DNA of 5,074 nucleotides, taken from positions 1 through 5,074 of the forward strand of contig CALCBC010000031.1 in the NCBI GenBank assembly GCA_937898525.1. The letters run 5' to 3'. The translations under genes were made by a program, and so were the position numbers. Positions 1 through 5,074 of this stretch are shown one piece after another. Each line of letters begins with the position of its first letter. Position 1 is the stretch's first letter. This DNA is from an uncultured Sphingomonadales bacterium (GTDB taxonomy: Bacteria > Pseudomonadota > Alphaproteobacteria > Sphingomonadales > Sphingomonadaceae). A model generated the notes under the pieces. It was not told the DNA's origin and searched no databases. It saw only the letters and a program-made list of their open reading frames with translations.

Positions 1-857
1 ACCAGCGCCAGAACGCTCTCGCGCTGCTCGTCCCGCCGGCATGCGACGTAGTGACCGAGCGGGTTTGCCAGGGCCCGCGAGTTGACCGGCACGAGCCGCC
101 CGTCGTCCAGCCAGCGCCGGGCGAGCGGCCGGCGAAGGAGGGCGAGGCCGAGCGAGCTTTCCGCGGCCGCGAGGACCAGGTCGTAATCTTCGAACCGGCG
201 GTCGTCGGCCCGCGGCCGGTAGCGGAGGCCGGCCGCGGCGAACCAGGCTCGCCACTGGCTGGTCTCGGAATCGTGCAGCAGGGGGAACCGCGCGAGATCC
301 TCGGCCGTGGGATCGTTGCCGAGCCGCGCCGCGAGGTCGGGCGAGGCGACGGGGACGAGAGTCTCGTCGAACAGCGCGCGGACCGACAGGCCCGGCCAGT
401 GGCCGCGCCCGTAGCGGATCGCCACGTCGGCTTCGGCGGCATCGAGGTCGACGGCGCGATGCTCGATTCCCAGATCGATCCGGACCTGCGGAAGCGCCTG
501 TTCGAGCGCGGCCAGCCGGGGCAGCAGCCACAGCCGGGCGAACGAGGGCACGACGCTCAGCCGGACGGTGGTGCGTCCGTGCCGGGGGCGCCAGCGCTCG
601 GAGGTCTGAGCGATGCTCTCGAGGGCGCGTTCGACCTGGCGCGTGAAACGCTGGCCGGCCGGCGTCAGGCGAACGCCCCGGCCATGGCGCTCGAAGATGC
701 TGGTGCCGAGCCAGGCTTCGACCGCGGCCACCCGGCGGCTGACGGCGCCGTGGGTAATGCCGAGCGTATCGGCCGCAACCGTGAACGAGCCGCCCCGCGC
801 GGCGGCGATCACCGCGTGCAGGCCCTCAAGCGGCGGCAGGGCACCCAGGCTGTGCAT
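1..857 (-). CDS. LysR-family transcriptional regulator, GcvA-like (C-terminus cut by window edge)
   Basis: Reading the minus strand from the ATG at 857 gives 285 uninterrupted codons to the window edge. Residues about 6-65 form a LysR winged HTH: LPPLEGLHAV, then GSFTVAADTLGITHGAVSRRV, then LGTSIFERHGRGVRLTPAG. Residues from about 95 form the periplasmic-binding-like effector domain, with VRLSVVPSFARLWLLPRL, the ADVAIRYGRGHWPGL segment and LGLALLRRPLA. These are typical of the GcvA/AmpR-like subgroup. Members usually have about 290-305 residues, so probably only 10-20 are missing. It is a cytoplasmic DNA-binding regulator, presumably using a small-molecule co-inducer. An in-frame GTG at 866 has a better-spaced ribosome site (AAGGG at 877-873), so translation could begin three codons earlier. 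It is divergent from the EamA exporter gene, its likely target; this is inference from layout. The effector is unknown. Confidence 0.93.
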   Translation of the reverse strand, partial: MHSLGALPPLEGLHAVIAAARGGSFTVAADTLGITHGAVSRRVAAVEAWLGTSIFERHGRGVRLTPAGQRFTRQVERALESIAQTSERWRPRHGRTTVRLSVVPSFARLWLLPRLAALEQALPQVRIDLGIEHRAVDLDAAEADVAIRYGRGHWPGLSVRALFDETLVPVASPDLAARLGNDPTAEDLARFPLLHDSETSQWRAWFAAAGLRYRPRADDRRFEDYDLVLAAAESSLGLALLRRPLARRWLDDGRLVPVNSRALANPLGHYVACRRDEQRESVLAL

Positions 858-869
858 GGCACGCACAGC
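849..869. promoter_or_regulatory. Inverted repeat over the LysR start codon, candidate LysR operator
   Basis: Perfect 7-bp arms GCTGTGC (849-855) and GCACAGC (863-869) flank a 7-bp spacer. The inner bases T853 and A865 give the T-N11-A geometry (TGC-N7-GCA) known for LysR-type binding sites. The dyad covers the regulator's ATG (857-855) and lies upstream of the divergent exporter gene, so binding could both autorepress the regulator and act on the exporter. The sequence pattern is direct; the binding role is inferred. Confidence 0.45.
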
Positions 870-923
870 TGACCCTTTATCGTGAGGCTATGTCAAGCGT
901 TGGCCGGCCGGCAGAGCGGCGTC

Positions 924-1823
924 ATGAACCTGTCGTCGCTTCGTCCGTCGCGCGCCCTGATGGCCGCGCTTGCCACCATCGCGCTGTGGGCCGGCGCCTT
1001 TTCCGCCATCGCCGTCGGTGTCAGGCACGTCGATCCGATCGGCCTGGCGGCGGTTCGCTTCGCGGTTGCCGGGCTGGTCATGGGCCTGTGGCTCGTGCGG
1101 CGCAGCGCGCGCGTGGGGTCGCGGGCCGACGCGCTTCGCATCGTCGCCTGCGGAGCGCTCGGGATCGCGCTCTACAACGTCCTGCTCAATACCGGGCAGC
1201 GCACCGTTTCGGCCGGCGCGGCGAGCTTCATCATCGCCACGCAGCCGGTCTTTGCCACGGCCTTCGCGTGCCTCTCGGGCGCCGAGACACCGCGCCCGGC
1301 GATGCTGGCGGGCACGGCGCTCGGCCTCGCCGGAGTTGCCGCCATTTCGCTCGGCCAGGGCGGGGACTTCAGTCTCGGGGCAGGGGCGCCGATGATCCTG
1401 GCGGCCGCGGCGTGTTCCGGCGGCTACTTCGTCATCCAGCGTCCGCTGGTCCTGCGTTACGGCGCGACCGCCAGCGCCAGCTGGACGATCGTTGCGGGCG
1501 CGCTCCTGCTCCTGCCCTGGCTGCCGTCCGGGATCGCGCAGACGGCCGGTTCGGCGGAGGCGCTGGCCGCCGTGGCCTTCCTGTCGCTCGGCGCGGGGGT
1601 CCTCGGCTACGTCTGCTGGATGGAAGCGCTTGCCGGGCTCGGGGCGCCGCGCGCGGCCAACCTGCTGTTTCTCATGGCCCCGCTGGCGACGGTGCTCGCG
1701 ATCCCGATTGCCGGGGACGTGCCCGAGCCCGTGACCCTCCTCGGCGGAGCGGTGGCGCTGGCCGGTGTCGCCCTCGTCAATGACAGCTACCGCCGATCGC
1801 CGGCCGTTGCGCGAAAGGCCTGA
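924..1823 (+). CDS. EamA/DMT-superfamily inner-membrane transporter
   Basis: The product is 299 residues from the ATG at 924, the usual size for 10-TM EamA (drug/metabolite transporter) permeases. Two homologous five-helix halves are visible. The first half has LATIALWAGAFSAIAVG (TM1), PIGLAAVRFAVAGLVMGLWL, and ALYNVLLNTGQRTVSAGAAS followed by FIIATQPVFATAF and an acidic end (SGAE). The second starts near LGAGAPMILAAAACSGGYF, runs through GVLGYVCWMEALAGLGAPRA and LLFLMAPLATVLAIP, and ends with GGAVALAGVALVND. The basic C-terminal tail SYRRSPAVARKA should be cytoplasmic. The reading frame extends upstream to a GTG at 882, but the 14 added residues do not look like family N-termini. The ATG at 924 follows a weak AGAGCGG and starts just before TM1; the ATG at 960 is a further alternative. 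Relatives export amino acids or metabolites; the substrate here cannot be predicted. It is divergent from the LysR gene, its probable regulator. Confidence 0.92.
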   Translation: MNLSSLRPSRALMAALATIALWAGAFSAIAVGVRHVDPIGLAAVRFAVAGLVMGLWLVRRSARVGSRADALRIVACGALGIALYNVLLNTGQRTVSAGAASFIIATQPVFATAFACLSGAETPRPAMLAGTALGLAGVAAISLGQGGDFSLGAGAPMILAAAACSGGYFVIQRPLVLRYGATASASWTIVAGALLLLPWLPSGIAQTAGSAEALAAVAFLSLGAGVLGYVCWMEALAGLGAPRAANLLFLMAPLATVLAIPIAGDVPEPVTLLGGAVALAGVALVNDSYRRSPAVARKA

Positions 1824-1835
1824 GCCGCGGGCCTT

Positions 1836-1867
1836 GCCGGGCGGTCGGAATGGTCCGTCGGCCCGGC
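1836..1867. terminator. Hairpin between convergent genes, possible bidirectional terminator
   Basis: Two 14-nt arms (1836-1849 and 1854-1867) pair at 12 of 14 positions around a 4-nt loop (1850-1853). The outer seven pairs, GCCGGGC with GCCCGGC, are perfect; mismatches are at 1843/1860 and 1845/1858. The hairpin fills most of the 46-bp gap between the convergent stops of the exporter (1823) and the LuxR-type regulator (1870). There is no U-tract on either side, so it may be a weak or factor-assisted terminator, or an mRNA 3' stabilising stem. Confidence 0.55.
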
Positions 1868-1869
1868 CG

Positions 1870-2649
1870 TCAGTTGGCCACCAGCCACAGCAGCTCGCGC
1901 GAGCTCGCCGCGTTCAGGCGGCGGTAGGCGCGTTGCCGCAGGGTCAGGACCGAGGTCCTGGCGATGCCGAGGTCGAGGGCCGTCGCCTCGACGCTCATGC
2001 CGAAGGCGGCGCGGGCGCAGACCTGGCGTTCGCGCAGGGTCAGCGCGGGGAAGCGGCGGGCGAAGCGGTCCTCGAGCTGTTCGGGCGTGAGGGCGCTCTG
2101 CGGCGCGCCGCCGGGGCGGGTGAGGGGGAGCATCGGCAGCGCGAGGCGCGCGAGGCCGGCGAGCGCGTCGAGCTCGGCGTCGGTGAAGGGGCCCTGGCTC
2201 GCGTGGCGGGAGACGTTCATGCCGTGCCACCCGGCCTGGCTGCGCTGGACCAGCGAGACGCGCTCGACGATCCCCGGGGCCTCGAAGAAGCGCCGCCGGA
2301 AGCCGGCCGAGGCGATGTCCGAGGGGCGGATGCGCTGGACCGCGAGGTCGCCGGCGGCGGGGGCTGCGCGGTAGACGTCGGCAAGCGGGTCGAGCCGCTT
2401 GTAGCGCGCGGCGTAGGCCGGGAGCAGCTCGGCGATGTGCGGCTCGCAATGGTAGTAGCGCAGGTCGTCCTCGCCGCGGCCGGTCGCCTCGAACAGGTAG
2501 AGGCGGCGCGCGCCGGCGGTCAGGGTGTCGACGCCGCGGCGCAGGGCGGCACCGAAACCGTCGCTGCCGATCGCCGCGACGAGCGCCTGGTAGACCGGCC
2601 CCGCCGCGGCGGGCAGCCGCCAGTCGGTGACTCGCCAGATGTCAGCCAT
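1870..2649 (-). CDS. LuxR-type HTH transcriptional regulator with an N-terminal sensor-like domain
   Basis: This is a 259-residue cytoplasmic regulator. Residues about 203-259 form a LuxR/GerE HTH: LTLRERQVCARAAFGMSVEA, then TALDLGIARTSVLTLRQRAY and RRLNAASSRELLWLV. The TLRERQV entry, the G in the turn and RTSV at the recognition helix match the family. The usual K-x-H after T-V is replaced by L-T-L. Residues 1-190 have no receiver-like phosphorylation motif. A Y-x3-DP arrangement (Y83, D87, P88, within YKRLDPLADVYR) recalls LuxR autoinducer-binding or GAF-like sensor folds, so an organic-acid or CoA-ester ligand is possible. No LuxI-type synthase is visible. The start at 2649 is supported by GGGAGAGG at 2660-2653. 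It is divergent from the cleavage-enzyme/transporter operon with a large palindrome between them, so it is probably the local regulator of that operon. The ligand is unknown. Confidence 0.88.
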   Translation of the reverse strand: MADIWRVTDWRLPAAAGPVYQALVAAIGSDGFGAALRRGVDTLTAGARRLYLFEATGRGEDDLRYYHCEPHIAELLPAYAARYKRLDPLADVYRAAPAAGDLAVQRIRPSDIASAGFRRRFFEAPGIVERVSLVQRSQAGWHGMNVSRHASQGPFTDAELDALAGLARLALPMLPLTRPGGAPQSALTPEQLEDRFARRFPALTLRERQVCARAAFGMSVEATALDLGIARTSVLTLRQRAYRRLNAASSRELLWLVAN

Positions 2650-2652
2650 GGG

Positions 2653-2660
2653 CCTCTCCC
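2653..2660 (-). promoter_or_regulatory. Ribosome binding site of the LuxR-type regulator
   Basis: On the minus strand GGGAGAGG lies 3 nt before the ATG at 2649, with its GGGAG core about 6 nt away. This supports that start over internal ones. Confidence 0.6.
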
Positions 2661-2686
2661 GCGGTTGCGGCTCGTCGCATTGTGCC

Positions 2687-2708
2687 CTGTCCTCTCGCGA
2701 TAGGACAG
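2687..2708. promoter_or_regulatory. 22-bp palindromic operator candidate in the divergent gap
   Basis: The half-sites CTGTCCT (2687-2693) and AGGACAG (2702-2708) are exact reverse complements, and the centre contains the palindrome TCGCGA (2695-2700). Overall 10 of 11 base pairs are symmetrical; only C2694/T2701 breaks it. It lies 37 bp upstream of the regulator's ATG and 51 bp upstream of the enzyme's ATG. A two-fold symmetric site of this length suits a dimeric regulator. The neighbouring LuxR-type protein is the obvious candidate, by analogy with 18-22 bp lux-box-type sites, though the bases are not a classical lux box. The symmetry is seen directly; the binding is inferred. Confidence 0.65.
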
Positions 2709-2745
2709 ACCTGACGTGCGATCCGCGCGAAACCGGCAGCGGAAG

Positions 2746-2753
2746 AGGAGAGG
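2746..2753 (+). promoter_or_regulatory. Strong ribosome binding site of the cleavage-enzyme gene
   Basis: The purine-rich run from 2741 to 2756 contains AGGAG (2746-2750), 9 nt before the ATG at 2760, and a second overlapping GAGAGG. This is the best Shine-Dalgarno match in the window and fixes the start at 2760. Confidence 0.75.
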
Positions 2754-2759
2754 AAGCCG

Positions 2760-3656
2760 ATGCTGGAAGGCAACAAGGTCATGATCACCGTCGCCCTCAA
2801 CGGCGGGATGCAGCAGGACCGCGACGGCGCGGTGATCCCCAAGCAGCCCGACGAGATCGGCGAGGCGGCGGCTCGCTGCTGGGAGGCCGGGGCCTCGGTG
2901 GTCCACGTCCACGCGCGCGGGCCCGACGGCAAGAACAGCGGCGACCCGGCGATCTATGCCGAGATCATCCGGCAGATCCGCGCGCGCAGCCCGATCCTGA
3001 TCCAGACCACCAACGGTATCGGCGTGCGCCGCGACCCGGCGACGGGTCAGTTCATCTGGCCGAGCGACAGCGAGCGGCTCGGTCTGCTCGAGATCGAGCC
3101 GCAGCAGGACCTGTTCGGCATCGCCGGCGGCTCGGCCGACTTCCACAACCCGGAAGGCGGCTATCCCGAGGAAACGCCCTACGTGAACTCGCCGCAGCTG
3201 CTGAAGCGGACGATCGAGGCGGTCTATGCCAAGGGCTCGGCGCTCGAGTACGAGATCGTCGAGGCGAGCTCGCTGCACCGGCTGCTGCGCTATGCCGAGG
3301 AAGGGCTGTTCGACCGCCACCGCAAGAACATCTGGCTGCTGCACGGCGGCGGGTTCGGGGCGACGCCGCCGATCGCGCGCAACGTGATCTTCAACATCGA
3401 CGAGGGGCTGCGGCTGTTCCCGCAGGCGATCTGGGGGGTGACGGCGACCGGGCGCGACATGTTCCGCATCGTCACGCTCGGCCTCGCAATGGGCTGCGAC
3501 CTGGTGCGCGTCGGGTTCGAGGACGGGATCCACCTGCCCGACGGGACGGTCGCGCGGGACAACGCGGAGATGGTCCGCGCCGCCGCCTCGATTGCCGCGA
3601 TCTACGGGCTCAAGCCGGCGACCGTGGAGGAGGCGCGCGCGCGGTTCGGAATATGA
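2760..3656 (+). CDS. Beta-keto acid cleavage enzyme, BKACE/Kce family (DUF849)
   Basis: The product is 298 residues, within the usual 270-315 for this zinc-dependent TIM-barrel family. Family members condense a beta-keto acid with acetyl-CoA and release acetoacetate plus a new CoA ester; the founding member is 3-keto-5-aminohexanoate cleavage enzyme of lysine fermentation. Visible family motifs are ITVALNGGMQQD near the N-terminus, PKQPDEIGEAAARCWEAGA, then VVHVHAR with the metal ligands H49 and H51, IQTTNGIG (78-88), the LEYEIVEASSL segment (162-172) in place of the usual PE-x-E, HGGGFGATPP (195-204), and DLVRVGFEDG with R250, the third metal ligand E254, and D255. The catalytic set appears intact. 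The position of Kce Glu14 seems to be Asn14 here, which suggests a substrate other than the amino-keto acid. Substrate-pocket residues vary between subfamilies, so no substrate is assigned. It is the first gene of an operon with the MFS gene, and annotation as '3-keto-5-aminohexanoate cleavage' should be read as a family name only. Confidence 0.93.
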   Translation: MLEGNKVMITVALNGGMQQDRDGAVIPKQPDEIGEAAARCWEAGASVVHVHARGPDGKNSGDPAIYAEIIRQIRARSPILIQTTNGIGVRRDPATGQFIWPSDSERLGLLEIEPQQDLFGIAGGSADFHNPEGGYPEETPYVNSPQLLKRTIEAVYAKGSALEYEIVEASSLHRLLRYAEEGLFDRHRKNIWLLHGGGFGATPPIARNVIFNIDEGLRLFPQAIWGVTATGRDMFRIVTLGLAMGCDLVRVGFEDGIHLPDGTVARDNAEMVRAAASIAAIYGLKPATVEEARARFGI

Positions 3657-4867
3657 CCGCGCGGGCCATGGCCGCCCCGTCGGCCGCGGGGGTGGTCGCC
3701 GTCTCGACGGCGATCTACTTCCTCGACGGGCTGATCCACACGATCCTCGGGCCGCTGGCGCCGGACATCGCCCGCTCGCTGTCGCTCGGCAATGCCGAGC
3801 TGGGGCCGATCTTCTCCTCGAACCTCGTCGGGCAATGCCTCGGGCTGGTGGTGTTCCCGGCGATCGCGAGCCGGTTCGGGCACCGGATCACGGTGACGCT
3901 GGCGGTGGCGGGCTTCGCGCTGGGGCAGGCGGCGAGCGCGCTGGCTACCGACGGGACCAGCCTGTTCGCGATCCGTCTCGTGACGGGCGTGTTCCTCGGC
4001 GGGTGCCTGCCGAGCTGCCTGGCGATCGTCACCGCGCAGGCGCCGGCAAGACGGCGCGGACTGTCGATCCTCGCGCTGTTCACGGGGTACGGCCTCGGCG
4101 CCGCGGTCGCCGGGATCGTCGCTGCCGGGTTCGCCGATCACGGCGGCTGGCGGGCGGCGATGGTGGCGGTCGGCGCGCTGTCGTTCCTCGCCGCCGGGGC
4201 GGCGTGGGTGTGGTTGCGCGACGGGGGCCCTGCGGAGGCGCGACCGCGCGAGATGAGCGGGCCGCCAGCGGCGCTGCAGATCCTCGCCCCGCGCTACCTC
4301 GTCGGCACGACGATGCTGTGGCTGCTGTTCATCGTCATGCTGACGATCAGCTACTGCCTCAATTCCTGGCTGCCGATCATGCTGGTCGAGGTCGGCCACG
4401 ACGAATCGTTCGCGGCGCTGTCGATCACGATCTTCGGCTTCGGCGGGGCGATCGCCGCGCTCGGCGTGGGGGCGCTGATCGACCGGTTCGGGGCGATGCC
4501 GGTGCTCATCGGGTTCCTTGCGGCCGCTGCCGCGTTCCTGTTCGCGGCCGGGCAGGTGATCGCCACCGCGCCGGCCACGACGCTGGCCGTGCTGCTCGGC
4601 GCGGCCGGGTTCTTCAGCCTCGGGGCCTACGGCGGAGTCAACGTGGTGCTGGCCGGGTTCTACCCGGATGCGCTGCGCGCGACCGGGATCGGCTGGGCCA
4701 AGAGCGTCGGCCGGCTGGGCACGGTGATCGCGCCGATCGTGATCGGCTTCGCGCTGGCAGCGGGGCTGTCGAGCACGGTGGTGATGTCGCTGTTCGCGGT
4801 GCCGGCTGTGCTGGCGATCGCGGCGCTGGCGACGATCGCGCGGACGCGGGCCTGGCGCGAGGCCTGA
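3653..4867 (+). CDS. MFS transporter, aromatic acid:H+ symporter (AAHS)-like
   Basis: The product is 404 residues with about 12 predicted membrane segments and a central cytoplasmic loop at about 188-210 (LRDGGPAEARPRE). TM1 carries IYFLDGLIHTILGPLAPDIA with D25 in the position of the AAHS DG-x-D motif, only partly conserved. Loop 2-3 has a degenerate MFS motif ending SRFGHR (73-78). TM4 begins RLVTGVFLGGCLPSCLAI with PARRRG after it, and the repeat motif in the second half is ALIDRFG. The end of TM10-11 has YPDALRATGIGWAKSVGRLG, strongly reminiscent of the PcaK/BenK/MucK group. It probably imports an organic acid with protons. The ATG at 3653 overlaps the enzyme's TGA (3654-3656) as ATGA, implying translational coupling. 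The frame stays open far upstream, but that part is only the enzyme gene read out of frame. Substrate is unknown; aromatic or dicarboxylic acids are reasonable candidates. Confidence 0.92.
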   Translation: MTARAMAAPSAAGVVAVSTAIYFLDGLIHTILGPLAPDIARSLSLGNAELGPIFSSNLVGQCLGLVVFPAIASRFGHRITVTLAVAGFALGQAASALATDGTSLFAIRLVTGVFLGGCLPSCLAIVTAQAPARRRGLSILALFTGYGLGAAVAGIVAAGFADHGGWRAAMVAVGALSFLAAGAAWVWLRDGGPAEARPREMSGPPAALQILAPRYLVGTTMLWLLFIVMLTISYCLNSWLPIMLVEVGHDESFAALSITIFGFGGAIAALGVGALIDRFGAMPVLIGFLAAAAAFLFAAGQVIATAPATTLAVLLGAAGFFSLGAYGGVNVVLAGFYPDALRATGIGWAKSVGRLGTVIAPIVIGFALAAGLSSTVVMSLFAVPAVLAIAALATIARTRAWREA

Positions 4868-4995
4868 CGTCGCGCTTGCCGGAGCGGGACCGGGCGCATT
4901 GAGCGCTTGCGAAGTCGCGTCATTCGGGACACAAATCGGACAAAATCAATAATGACTGGCGGGGCGCAGGGGCCCTGCCCGAGGGGATCATCGTC
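4868..4995 (+). promoter_or_regulatory. Intergenic region with AT-rich promoter-like stretch
   Basis: This 128-bp gap separates the operon from the next gene. Most of it is GC-rich, but 4929-4955 is markedly AT-rich for this genome. It contains AATAAT (4948-4953), a candidate -10 element 42 bp before the next ATG, with only a poor -35 match (TCGGGA, 4924-4929). Just upstream are two imperfect tandem copies, TCGGGACACAAA (4924-4935) and TCGGACAAAA (4936-4945), which could be regulator half-sites. A 13-bp palindrome, GCAGGG-G-CCCTGC, lies at 4966-4978. No convincing terminator for the operon was found; GCGC-ATTGA-GCGC (4898-4910 area) is too short a stem. Confidence 0.4.
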
Positions 4996-5074
4996 ATGCG
5001 CCAGTCCTGGCTCCGTTCCGGCCTGCTTTCCTTGCCACTCGTGATGGCGACCGGCGGAACCGCAGCCGCGCAGG
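4996..5074 (+). CDS. N-terminus of an exported protein (signal peptide; cut by window edge)
   Basis: Twenty-six codons are visible from the ATG at 4996, preceded by GAGGGG at 4981-4986 with 9-nt spacing. The sequence is a classic Sec signal peptide: a basic n-region (R2, R7), a hydrophobic core LLSLPLVMA (10-18), and a signal peptidase I site AAA-Q with predicted cleavage after A25. The mature protein begins with Q26 and is not visible. An outer-membrane TonB-dependent receptor or a periplasmic enzyme would be typical beside such a catabolic operon, but this cannot be tested here. Composition and the ribosome site support a real gene despite its short visible length. Confidence 0.75.
   Translation, partial: MRQSWLRSGLLSLPLVMATGGTAAAQ

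Noticed and set aside
51..872. Long plus-strand open frame of 273 codons opposite the LysR gene
   Set aside because: Its translation is rich in R, G, A, P and E with no recognisable domain, while the minus strand encodes a clear LysR protein over the same bases. It is a GC-rich shadow frame.
876..896. Minus-strand TTGACA (896-891) with GATAAA (881-876) as a sigma-70 promoter for the LysR gene
   Set aside because: The spacer is only 9 bp, and no -10-like hexamer occurs at 16-18 bp from the TTGACA.
890..1783. Plus-strand frame of 297 codons starting at an ATG after GTGAGG
   Set aside because: Despite the good ribosome-like site, the translation is Arg-rich and domainless. The overlapping frame encodes the evident 10-TM EamA protein.
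1765..2703. Plus-strand 312-codon frame opposite the LuxR-type regulator
   Set aside because: It has a low-complexity A/G/R/E composition and covers the clear HTH gene on the other strand.
2680..2706. Plus-strand TTGTGC (2680-2685) with TAGGAC (2701-2706) as the operon promoter
   Set aside because: The 15-bp spacer is short and the -10 match is poor. The promoter is probably in this gap but cannot be placed by eye.
2627..3652. 342-codon in-frame upstream extension of the MFS gene, suggesting a large fusion protein
   Set aside because: The extension is the cleavage-enzyme gene read out of frame and gives low-complexity Arg/Gly-rich sequence. The MFS protein begins naturally at 3653 with the ATGA overlap.

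Overview
The window is GC-rich chromosomal DNA (roughly 70% GC judged by eye). It is densely coded, with short intergenic gaps and strong G/C third-position bias. The gene content points to a Proteobacterium: a GcvA-like LysR regulator, an EamA transporter, a LuxR-type regulator, a beta-keto acid cleavage enzyme, an aromatic-acid-type MFS transporter, and the start of an exported protein. A sphingomonad-like alphaproteobacterium is plausible, but this is inference and the sequence does not prove it. No tRNA, rRNA, CRISPR array, transposase, integrase or attachment site was seen.

Left block (1-1823): a LysR-family regulator on the minus strand, running off the left edge just short of its C-terminus, is divergent from a 10-TM EamA/DMT-family exporter on the plus strand. 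The short shared region holds an inverted repeat with LysR-type T-N11-A geometry over the regulator's start codon. This is the usual layout of a LysR regulator with its target. The exporter converges on the next gene, with a hairpin between them.

Central block (1870-4867): a LuxR-type regulator on the minus strand is divergent from a two-gene operon on the plus strand. The operon encodes a BKACE/Kce-family (DUF849) beta-keto acid cleavage enzyme and an AAHS-like MFS transporter. The two operon genes overlap by 4 bp (ATGA). A 22-bp near-perfect palindrome lies in the 110-bp divergent gap, so regulator, operator, enzyme and transporter look like one self-contained catabolic module. The substrate cannot be read from the sequence. 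The likely logic is uptake of an organic acid by the MFS protein and acetyl-CoA-dependent cleavage of a beta-keto acid derived from it, controlled by the regulator.

Right edge (4868-5074): a 128-bp gap with a locally AT-rich promoter-like stretch precedes the first 26 codons of an exported protein with a clear signal peptide. A TonB-dependent receptor or a periplasmic protein would suit the context, but too little is visible to decide.

The most interesting part is the BKACE-MFS-LuxR module, whose substrate and inducer look unassigned. Nothing in the window demands a wholly new type of system.
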